The notes under the pieces were generated by a model, which did no database searches, was not told the DNA's origin, and saw only the letters and a list, made by a program, of their open reading frames with translations. Below, piece by piece: positions 23,993 to 30,913 of a DNA stretch of 48,039 bases; positions within the stretch are counted from its first letter, which is position 1; the number at the start of each line of letters is the position of its first letter. The stretch is from the NCBI GenBank assembly GCA_028866835.1, contig JAGWHJ010000009.1:1-48039 (forward strand), read 5' to 3'. This stretch comes from Microcaldota archaeon (lineage in GTDB: Archaea > Micrarchaeota > Micrarchaeia > Micrarchaeales > CABMGC01). The translations under genes were made by a program, and so were the position numbers.

Positions 23993-25031
23993 TTTCTTCA
24001 GGAACAAAACCGTCTTGGTAACCGGGCACACTGGCTTTGTTGGGTCGTGGCTGGCGTTATGGCTCAAGGAATCTAAAGCAGATGTCGTGGGACTATCGCT
24101 GAATCCTCCGTCAAACCCGTACCACTACAAGATACTGGGCCTCAGCAGAGACATAACCGATATAAAAGGCGACATAAGAAAGAGCGCAACTGTAAACCGT
24201 GTGCTCAGGGAGCGCAAGCCAGACATAGTCATGCATCTTGCTGCGCAGCCGATACTGCTTGATTCGTATGGAAATCCCGCTGAAACCTACCTGACAAACG
24301 TGATTGGTACTCTCAATGTGCTTGAGGCAAGCCGCAAAGCTGGCAGCGTAAGGGCATTTTTGAACGTCACAACAGACAAGGTGTATGAAAACATAGGCAC
24401 AAAATCTAGGTACAAGGAAACGGACAAACTTGGCGGCTCGGATCCATACAGTTCAAGCAAGGCATGCTCGGAAATCCTCACACAGAGCTACCGGGACAGC
24501 TTCATGTCGGGCGCCGGCATTGCCACTGCAAGGGCAGGTAACATACTCGGCGGAGGCGACTGGGGCGCGCACAGGCTTGTGCCTGGCCTCGTCTGGTCCC
24601 ATATCAGTGGCAAGCCACTGCTGATAAGGCATCCTGACGCAATAAGGCCATGGTCTCACGTACTTGATATCCTCAATGGATATCTCACGCTGACAGAGAA
24701 GCTCTACAAAAACCCTAAGAGGTACTCCGGCCCATGGAACTTTGCGTCAGCTGACGTCAAGCTGGTAAAGGATCTGATCTTGGAGTTCTCAAAATATTGG
24801 CGCATAAAGTACAGGCTCGGGGCTGGAAAGGGCCTCCACGAGGAAAAGCTGCTTCTTCTCGACTCGACAAAGGCAAAAGAGGGACTTGGCTGGAAACCTA
24901 TCAATTCATTTTCACGGACCGTAAGGGACACCGCATCGTGGTATGACCACTTCTACGGTAAAAACGGCGGCACGGGCCCTGATTATTCCATAATGCAGTT
25001 GCGTCATTTCGAAAGAAGATTGCATGGATAA
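23985..25031 (+). CDS. rfbG: CDP-glucose 4,6-dehydratase
   Basis: A 348-residue extended SDR that converts CDP-glucose to CDP-4-keto-6-deoxyglucose. VLVTGHTGFVGSWLALWLKE is the NAD loop; NVTTDKVYEN is the hallmark of the RfbG/DdhB group, carrying the catalytic Thr-Asp-Lys; DPYSSSKACSEI holds the YxxxK pair; RPWSHVLDILNGYLTL follows. It is the enzyme expected to act after the cytidylyltransferase at 20605. Overlaps of eight bases on both sides (transketolase C-subunit before, glycosyltransferase after) mark it as part of one coupled operon. Confidence 0.93.
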   Translation: MNNFFRNKTVLVTGHTGFVGSWLALWLKESKADVVGLSLNPPSNPYHYKILGLSRDITDIKGDIRKSATVNRVLRERKPDIVMHLAAQPILLDSYGNPAETYLTNVIGTLNVLEASRKAGSVRAFLNVTTDKVYENIGTKSRYKETDKLGGSDPYSSSKACSEILTQSYRDSFMSGAGIATARAGNILGGGDWGAHRLVPGLVWSHISGKPLLIRHPDAIRPWSHVLDILNGYLTLTEKLYKNPKRYSGPWNFASADVKLVKDLILEFSKYWRIKYRLGAGKGLHEEKLLLLDSTKAKEGLGWKPINSFSRTVRDTASWYDHFYGKNGGTGPDYSIMQLRHFERRLHG

Positions 25032-25998
25032 GCTCGGCATCTATATACCAACTTACAACAGGAAGAGGGATCTCGAGCTTTGCATGCGTAGCTTCATACC
25101 ACAGCTCAAGCGCTACGGCTTCCCAATCTATGTCTCTGACAACAACTCCACTGACGGAACCGAAAAAGTCGTCAACAAGCTGAAGAGGAGCTACAGCAAG
25201 ATCTTCTACAAGAAAAACGACACGGGCCTTGGGCCGACATACGCCTCGAACCTTGTCAGCGTAATAAACATGGGAAAGACCGAGTTCGCGTGGCTCTTCG
25301 GTGACGACGATGTGATAAAGGCCGGTGCGATAGATAGGATAGTAACGAACCTTCCGGGGCACGACTATCTGCAGATAAACACGGAAATATGGAACCGCGA
25401 TTTCTCGAAGAAATTCCAGGGAAGAAAGATCCAGGCAAAGAGGAACATTGACTACGCCCCCGGTGATCATGACGATGTCCTTGCAAACGCATCTTACGGT
25501 TATGCGGGTTTCATGGGCGAAATAATAACGCGTACATCATATCTTAAAAACGGATTAAAGAAATTGAAGGGACCAGATCTTGCAGCAAGGGAGTTTCTCC
25601 ACACAACCCTTTTCTTCAATTCCATCATAGGCAGGGAGGGGAGGCTTATCGCGGAGCCTCTGGTGAAATACCGCACTACGCTGAGATTTGGCGGCAAGGA
25701 GATGTACACCTGGCTTGTAAGCTTCCCAAAGACGCTTGAAGAGCTAGGAAACTCCTATTCCGAAGAGACCCTGCGTTCCGTAGGAAGCCTTCCAGTGTAC
25801 AGCCTTATAGGCATAACTGCAATTAACAGGCTTCAAAACCCGGGCAATGCAAGGGCTTACATGAAGTATGTAAGGGAAGACAGAATGCTTGATTCAAGCA
25901 CCAAGGCCATACTGCTTACGATACTCACCGTGCCAAAGCCAATCGTCAGAGCCGTTATATATCCAACCGTAAAGATCAATGCATTTGAGATACTGTGA
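25024..25998 (+). CDS. Glycosyltransferase family 2 protein (abequosyltransferase-like)
   Basis: A GT-A glycosyltransferase of 324 residues. LGIYIPTYNRKRDLELCMRS is the GT2 opening, VSDNNSTDGTEKVVNKL binds the nucleotide, and FAWLFGDDDVIKAGAIDRIV holds the DxD-type metal site. The GDDD form is common among transferases of dideoxyhexoses such as abequose, which fits its place as the last gene of the CDP-sugar operon. It probably moves the finished sugar onto the glycan or lipid carrier. It overlaps the CDP-glucose dehydratase gene by eight bases. The acceptor is unknown. Confidence 0.88.
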   Translation: MDKLGIYIPTYNRKRDLELCMRSFIPQLKRYGFPIYVSDNNSTDGTEKVVNKLKRSYSKIFYKKNDTGLGPTYASNLVSVINMGKTEFAWLFGDDDVIKAGAIDRIVTNLPGHDYLQINTEIWNRDFSKKFQGRKIQAKRNIDYAPGDHDDVLANASYGYAGFMGEIITRTSYLKNGLKKLKGPDLAAREFLHTTLFFNSIIGREGRLIAEPLVKYRTTLRFGGKEMYTWLVSFPKTLEELGNSYSEETLRSVGSLPVYSLIGITAINRLQNPGNARAYMKYVREDRMLDSSTKAILLTILTVPKPIVRAVIYPTVKINAFEIL

Positions 25999-26028
25999 GA
26001 TCGGTTGCCCAATTATTCCACAATAGAT

Positions 26029-27072
26029 TCAATCCTTGATGCGGGCATATCTTTCCCTTAGAAGTCTGAATGTCAGTTCCACACCCTGCTTCTTCCCAGC
26101 ATACTTCCTGTCCATCATCCTGATCGTCTCTTCATTTTCAAGGTCGAGGAATCCTGTGACACCCTCCTTGTTTATCATCTTTGCAATCTCAAACTCCTCA
26201 TTACCAGAATCAGCCGCCCTCCACCCCTTCATCTGCTTTATGTAGCCTAAAGTCTCAGGCAGGGCCTCGAACACCCCTGACGGCCTCCCCTCCTTGATCT
26301 TATAGGTAAGGTTCCGGATGTACCGCAGCATAAAGTAGTCGAAGTTGCTGACTTCCTTTTCCTTCCCCCTAAATGTTACTGCCTCATAGAAGTTGAGCAG
26401 CGAATGCACCGCCCTTCCAGAAGGGGATCCCGAAGAATCCCTGTTATCCCCCATCCTGAGTTTTGAGAGATAGTCGACAACCTTGGCGTTATAGGATGCG
26501 TATGAGAACCTCTCATACCTGTCCATCATGTTGTACATGTTGAGCTGATGATGCATGAGCTCTACTACATGCTCTAGATAGATTCCGTTGTCTTCGATTC
26601 TGCGCAGCCTGCCGTGGACCTCCGGCTGCTCATGTATGATCCCCTTGAACCTCACCATGCCCTTCCTGAATATCCTTATCTGCCATGTAAAGAAGCCGGT
26701 CCGCTTCCCGCTCCTTACCTCCTCATATCTCTTCAATGCAAAAGCAGAGCATCGCGCATCCCGTATCAACCGCCCTATATTTTCCATAAGCTGCTTGGAC
26801 AGGCGCTCGTCCACATCAAGCCTTAGTATCCATCCGTGCTTGCATTTGCCTATTCCGTACATGAACAGCGGGTCAGGATACCCCAGCGCGGGGGCATGGA
26901 ATATCGATAACTTCGAAAGCCCGGCAGCGGCGCTCCTCAACGCCTTCCTGTTCTTGGCGTCGCTAGAATCTACAAGCACCACCTGATCCGCTATTTTGTA
27001 TATGCTCTTTATCAGATCTACGGCCTGCGGAATGTCGTTCCTTGAGAATATCAGCACAGAAAGTTTCTGCAT
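26029..27072 (-). CDS. Glycosyltransferase family 2 protein
   Basis: A 347-residue GT2 enzyme. KLSVLIFSRNDIPQAVDLIK is the N-terminal strand-helix unit, VVLVDSSDAKNRKAL the nucleotide-binding region, and HGWILRLDVDERLSKQLMEN contains the DxDE metal motif seen in WaaE/SunS-like transferases. IRIFRKGMVRFKGIIHEQPE matches the acceptor segment of that group. Its last 120 residues are helical. It converges on the CDP-sugar operon and likely belongs to the glycan island, but it has its own promoter next to the citrate synthase gene. Confidence 0.85.
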   Translation of the reverse strand: MQKLSVLIFSRNDIPQAVDLIKSIYKIADQVVLVDSSDAKNRKALRSAAAGLSKLSIFHAPALGYPDPLFMYGIGKCKHGWILRLDVDERLSKQLMENIGRLIRDARCSAFALKRYEEVRSGKRTGFFTWQIRIFRKGMVRFKGIIHEQPEVHGRLRRIEDNGIYLEHVVELMHHQLNMYNMMDRYERFSYASYNAKVVDYLSKLRMGDNRDSSGSPSGRAVHSLLNFYEAVTFRGKEKEVSNFDYFMLRYIRNLTYKIKEGRPSGVFEALPETLGYIKQMKGWRAADSGNEEFEIAKMINKEGVTGFLDLENEETIRMMDRKYAGKKQGVELTFRLLRERYARIKD

Positions 27073-27147
27073 GTTACCGATAGGAATTATATTATCTTGC
27101 TTGTTATAAATCTATCAGTGGGAACCGAAAAAAGAGGGCATTTATCC

Positions 27148-28296
27148 GTGGATGAACCAACAATAAACCTTGGACTGGAGGGTATTTATTTCACCAAGTC
27201 AGAAGTGTGCAAGTTGGACGGGATCAACGGCAGACTGTACTACCGCGGATATCCCATAGAAACTCTTTCCAAGAACTCAAACTTCGAGGAGGTATGCTAC
27301 CTGCTGCTTTACGGCAAGCTTCCGAATGAGGAGGAATTCAATATCTTCGCATCTGCGCTGAAATCCGAATCGGAGTTGCCGGAGCAGGTCATAAGCATAA
27401 TAAAAGACATGTCAAACAAGGCGCATCCAATGGACACACTCCGGACCGCTGTCTCTGCGCTCTCAGCTTATGATAATGATGTCCCTGACAGCTCTATCGA
27501 CGCAAACATGAGGAAGAGCGTGAGGCTTATAGCAAAGACCTGCAGCATAGTGGCGACCATTGGCCGTTTCAGGAACGGCGAATCGTACATACGCTCCAAA
27601 CCAAACCTCTCGTTTGCAGGCAATTTTCTTTACATGCTTAACGGCAGCCGTCAATCTCAGCAGAACGAGAAGATCCTTGACATAATGCTAATGCTTCATG
27701 CAGAGCACAGCTCAAACGCGTCAACCTTCTCGACATTGGTCGCCGGAGCCACACTCTCCGACATACACGCAGCAGTGACTTCAGGGATAGCCACGCTTAA
27801 GGGACCGCTTCATGGAGGGGCCGATGAGGCTGCGCTTGCGATGATGCGTGCAATAGGCAGACCGGACAATACCGAGGAGTACATAGAATCTGCGCTCGAA
27901 GGCAAGAAACGCATAATGGGTTTCGGCCACCGCGTCTACAAAACCTATGATCCGAGGGCACGGATCATAAAGGTTTACCTGGAATCGATGCAGGACAGCT
28001 CCTCAGAAGAGGTAAGGAACCTCACATCGATAGCCTTGCGTGCAGAGAAGCTTATGGTCGACAAACTGGGGAAGACCAAGGGCATATGGCCGAACGTGGA
28101 TTTCTTCTCCGGCCCGGTGTATACGGCGCTTGGAATACCCGGATATCTATTTACGCCCCTGTTCGCGGTCAGCAGGATGCCAGGATGGTGCGCTCATATG
28201 ATAGAGTACTGGAAGAGCAACCGCCTGATACGGCCGCTCGAATACTACTCCGGTCCTATCGACTTGGAATATATCCCTATGGAAAACCGGAGCTGA
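27148..28296 (+). CDS. gltA: Citrate synthase
   Basis: Condenses acetyl-CoA and oxaloacetate to citrate. NGRLYYRGYPIETLS is the N-terminal landmark, LHAEHSSNASTFS, LKGPLHGGADEAALAMM and MGFGHRVYKTYDPRA hold the catalytic His residues, and VDFFSGPVYTALGIP the catalytic Asp. The ORF track begins at TTG 27097, but a TATA-like ttataaat at 27104-27111 would lie inside it. GTG 27148, about nine bases after agagggc, gives 382 residues starting MDEPTINLGLEG, the expected length. It converges on the malate:quinone oxidoreductase gene, pairing two TCA-cycle steps. Confidence 0.95.
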   Translation: MDEPTINLGLEGIYFTKSEVCKLDGINGRLYYRGYPIETLSKNSNFEEVCYLLLYGKLPNEEEFNIFASALKSESELPEQVISIIKDMSNKAHPMDTLRTAVSALSAYDNDVPDSSIDANMRKSVRLIAKTCSIVATIGRFRNGESYIRSKPNLSFAGNFLYMLNGSRQSQQNEKILDIMLMLHAEHSSNASTFSTLVAGATLSDIHAAVTSGIATLKGPLHGGADEAALAMMRAIGRPDNTEEYIESALEGKKRIMGFGHRVYKTYDPRARIIKVYLESMQDSSSEEVRNLTSIALRAEKLMVDKLGKTKGIWPNVDFFSGPVYTALGIPGYLFTPLFAVSRMPGWCAHMIEYWKSNRLIRPLEYYSGPIDLEYIPMENRS

Positions 28297-28302
28297 TCCT
28301 GC

Positions 28303-29637
28303 TCAAAGCCCATGGCCTATCCTCTTATCGAAAAGTTCTGAATTGAACTCCCTTCCAAGATATTCGGCGATGTACATCGAATCTTCCATGGAGCTGGCAA
28401 TGCAGGAACTGGCCCCTGGCGATGGAGTTATGTTAAAGATTATCCCATCGCCCTTTATCTTTCCCGCGCCAAGCACCAGAGATTTTTTGTTCTCGTCTAT
28501 TATCTGTGGCCTTATGCCGCCGATGTCACGGCCCATCTTGAGGTCGCCCAGCTTGAGGGAAGGCACTATATAAGAAACCTCCTTCTTCAGGAACTCGCGC
28601 TTTCCTACCAAAGGCATGTCATAAAGCACGTTTCGCGCTATGATTCTACGTATGTCCTTGTTGGCGAATATGTTCATGAGGCTTTGGAGTGTCGCCAAGT
28701 CCAAATCGAACGTCCTTACATAGTCAAGGAAGGTTCCGCCATGGCCCTTCTCAAGCCCGAAAGGCAACGTCACTGTAGGACCAAAACGCGTTATTCCCTT
28801 ATTCGCTATGTCTGGATCCCCATGGACTGCGGCGAAAGGTATGCCGCCTATCTGTACCCTGTAAACCTTGCCCCTAAGGACATTCTTCGAATAATAGAAG
28901 TTCCCGCCTATGGAGAGAATTGAGAGGTTTTCGTTGTAGCCAAGGGATTTTGCAAAGTAGAGGCTGTACGTCCCAGCGGCGCACGCCACGAAATCAGCAG
29001 TGAACATTCCCCTGCTTGTATATATCTCATAATGGTCACCTACCTCCTTGATCTGATTGACCTTGGTGTCCAGTGTTATCTCTATCTTTGCCCTCCTGTT
29101 CTCCTTCGCTTTCTTCGCAAATGATCTTGTGAGCCTCCCGAAGTCCACCATGCGGCCATTGTCAGATAGCAGCGCAGCTATCTTCTGCTCGGGATCCCTT
29201 CCCTTGGCCACGTTTGGCTCAAGCCTGGCTATCTGCTCCTTCTTTATGTATTTCAAATTCGGAAACAGCTCCTTTATCCTCGAATAATAGATGCGGTCGA
29301 GTATCTCAAGCTCAAAGTCATCGACGCCGAGAACCATCTTCTGACATCTGGCGACAAGGCCCCTCCGTTCGTGCTCCGGCAAGGCGTCGATGTATCTTAC
29401 GAGCATCTGTGCTGCGCGTTTTGTGCGTGTAGCTTCTGCAATGGAGTAATTGGTCTCTATGTCCCCGAAATGGAGGGTCTGTGCATTGTTCGTGTTTTTT
29501 GAATTAAGCGGGGCGAGCTCCCCGTATTTCTCAATCAGAAGTACGCTCTTTATGTTAGTATAGCTGCTCAGCATGTAAAGTAAGGAAGCGCCCGTTATGC
29601 CCCCTCCTACAATTATAACATCGTAACTCTTACCCAT
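28303..29637 (-). CDS. mqo: Malate:quinone oxidoreductase (Mqo-like FAD enzyme)
   Basis: An FAD-dependent membrane-associated dehydrogenase of 444 residues that oxidises malate to oxaloacetate and passes electrons to quinone. DVIIVGGGITGASLLYMLSS is the FAD loop; NNAQTLHFGDIETNYSIAEA and ITRFGPTVTLPFGLEKG are typical Mqo segments; GGIRPQIIDENKKSLVLGAG closes the FAD site. L-2-hydroxyglutarate oxidase is related, but the NNAQTLHFGDIETNY pattern favours Mqo. It provides oxaloacetate for the convergent citrate synthase and suggests a respiratory chain. Start ATG at 29637. Confidence 0.88.
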   Translation of the reverse strand: MGKSYDVIIVGGGITGASLLYMLSSYTNIKSVLLIEKYGELAPLNSKNTNNAQTLHFGDIETNYSIAEATRTKRAAQMLVRYIDALPEHERRGLVARCQKMVLGVDDFELEILDRIYYSRIKELFPNLKYIKKEQIARLEPNVAKGRDPEQKIAALLSDNGRMVDFGRLTRSFAKKAKENRRAKIEITLDTKVNQIKEVGDHYEIYTSRGMFTADFVACAAGTYSLYFAKSLGYNENLSILSIGGNFYYSKNVLRGKVYRVQIGGIPFAAVHGDPDIANKGITRFGPTVTLPFGLEKGHGGTFLDYVRTFDLDLATLQSLMNIFANKDIRRIIARNVLYDMPLVGKREFLKKEVSYIVPSLKLGDLKMGRDIGGIRPQIIDENKKSLVLGAGKIKGDGIIFNITPSPGASSCIASSMEDSMYIAEYLGREFNSELFDKRIGHGL

Positions 29638-29658
29638 CGCTAGTATCGTGGCACTATA

Positions 29659-29670
29659 ACAATTTATATG
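29659..29670. promoter_or_regulatory. Shared AT element for divergent mqo and Rieske promoters
   Basis: Acaatttatatg reads as a TATA-like box on both strands (atttatat / atataaat). It lies about 28 bases before the mqo ATG and 40 bases before the Rieske ATG at 29705. One element may drive both genes, or two TATA boxes overlap here. Confidence 0.45.
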
Positions 29671-29704
29671 TTAGTTTAATGTTAATAAAAAGAAGGCAGT
29701 GCAA

Positions 29705-30022
29705 ATGGCGTACTACAAACTTGACCTGAAGAAGGGCGATCTCGTAGAGAATGAGGCAAAGCCCGGTTCCGCAAACGGCAAGAAATTTGCAGTCATAATG
29801 AAAGGCGGTCAGATCTACGTACTTGATGGCACGTGCACGCATGAGGGAGGCCCCCTCTTCGACGGCCATATCGACGGAAATGAACTGATATGTCCATGGC
29901 ACAGCGGCGCCTACTTTTTAGAATCCGGCAAGGCCGACGAGAATACCCCCTGGGTTACCGATGTAAAGCGCTACAACTGCAGGGTGGACGAGCTTACCGG
30001 GGACCTTGAGATAGAGATGTAG
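29705..30022 (+). CDS. Rieske-type [2Fe-2S] ferredoxin
   Basis: A 105-residue soluble Rieske domain. The two cluster motifs are plain: GTCTHEGGPLFDG (C-x-H) and CPWHSGAYF (C-x2-H). It has no membrane anchor or oxygenase domain, so it is an electron carrier of the small dioxygenase-ferredoxin or NirD type rather than a bc1 Rieske protein. The track start GTG 29699 is two codons before ATG 29705; the ATG follows gaaggcag and is preferred. It is one base away from the RNase P subunit gene, so the two are probably co-transcribed; no functional link is obvious. Confidence 0.9.
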   Translation: MAYYKLDLKKGDLVENEAKPGSANGKKFAVIMKGGQIYVLDGTCTHEGGPLFDGHIDGNELICPWHSGAYFLESGKADENTPWVTDVKRYNCRVDELTGDLEIEM

Positions 30023-30023
30023 C

Positions 30024-30353
30024 ATGCAGAAGCACGAAAAGATCATAGACAGCATCGCCTCGGGCAGGATCGAGCTCCTGTTCAGCATGGCCAAGGCGCG
30101 CACGCTCCAGGGCGGAAAGAGCGCAGCGCTAGGCAGGAGGTACATAAAGATAGCGCGCGGAATAAGCAACCACTACAAGCTGAAACTTCCCAAGAGGATA
30201 AAGAATTCCATATGCAAGAAATGCAACAACGTGTTAATCCCCGGCCTTAACTGCAGCGTGAGGACTTCCGCAGCAAGCAGGGCGGTAATATACAAATGCG
30301 AGTGCGGCTCCGTAAACCGGATACTGCTTCTGAAGAAAAAGAACCCTACTTGA
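30024..30353 (+). CDS. rnp4: Ribonuclease P protein component 4 (Rpp21/Rpr2)
   Basis: A 109-residue basic zinc protein, a subunit of archaeal RNase P that matures the 5' ends of tRNAs. The N-terminal helices (IDSIASGRIELLFSMAKART and LGRRYIKIARGISNHYKLKL) match the Rpp29-binding region, and the zinc ribbon is ICKKCNNVLIPGLNC followed by YKCECGSVNR, four Cys. ATG 30024 follows the Rieske stop by one base. The 3' end overlaps the convergent DJ-1-like gene by eight bases. Confidence 0.92.
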   Translation: MQKHEKIIDSIASGRIELLFSMAKARTLQGGKSAALGRRYIKIARGISNHYKLKLPKRIKNSICKKCNNVLIPGLNCSVRTSAASRAVIYKCECGSVNRILLLKKKNPT

Positions 30354-30867
30354 CACCTAGCTTCTCGAGCAGCAGTCCCACAAAGTCGTCGACAAGCTCA
30401 CTGTTGTTGAGCGTCATTATGCCCTTGTCTGATTCTATCGCATTCTCGGATTTTATGCCCCTGTAAAGGGCGACAAGCCTGTTTGTCTCCTCGTCCTTCG
30501 GCGCAGCGACCTTGACATTCTGTATTATGTTGGCCCTCGCTATTATCTTCACCGAGTTCCCTATCGCGCATACGGGCTTTTTGCGGTCGCTGAACCTCTT
30601 GACGGTGTCCAGCAGCGGCCTGAAATCGTAGAGCTTGTAAGAATCTACGCCATTGCCGTCTATGAATATTATCGCATCAAAGTCGTCAGGATTCAGCCTT
30701 CCTGTGTTTATGTCCGGCTTGTACACTGCACCATGTTGGCCCACGCAGTCCTTGTTCGAGTAGCTTGTTATAACTGGGGTCACGTCCCACCTTTCGAGCA
30801 TGGCCTTCGAGCTGGAAACAGATTCGTCCTTGAAGTCATTGGGAGGGATCAGTATCGCTACCTTCAT
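30346..30867 (-). CDS. DJ-1/PfpI-superfamily protein lacking the canonical nucleophile
   Basis: A class I glutamine-amidotransferase-like (DJ-1/PfpI) protein of 173 residues from the ATG at 30867 (the track's GTG at 30879 is four codons upstream). MKVAILIPPNDFKDESVSSS, FDAIIFIDGNGVDSYKLYD and KPVCAIGNSVKIIARANII follow the family order. In PfpI and DJ-1 the elbow reads A-I/A-C-H/A-G; here the aligned residues are A-I-G-N-S, with the only Cys three positions earlier. The usual proteolytic, glyoxalase or deglycase chemistry is therefore doubtful, and it may be a binding or sensing protein. Function unknown. Confidence 0.75.
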   Translation of the reverse strand: MKVAILIPPNDFKDESVSSSKAMLERWDVTPVITSYSNKDCVGQHGAVYKPDINTGRLNPDDFDAIIFIDGNGVDSYKLYDFRPLLDTVKRFSDRKKPVCAIGNSVKIIARANIIQNVKVAAPKDEETNRLVALYRGIKSENAIESDKGIMTLNNSELVDDFVGLLLEKLGVK

Positions 30868-30913
30868 GTTCCATATCACTCCGCAAAAAGATATAATACC
30901 ATATCCACGCAGC

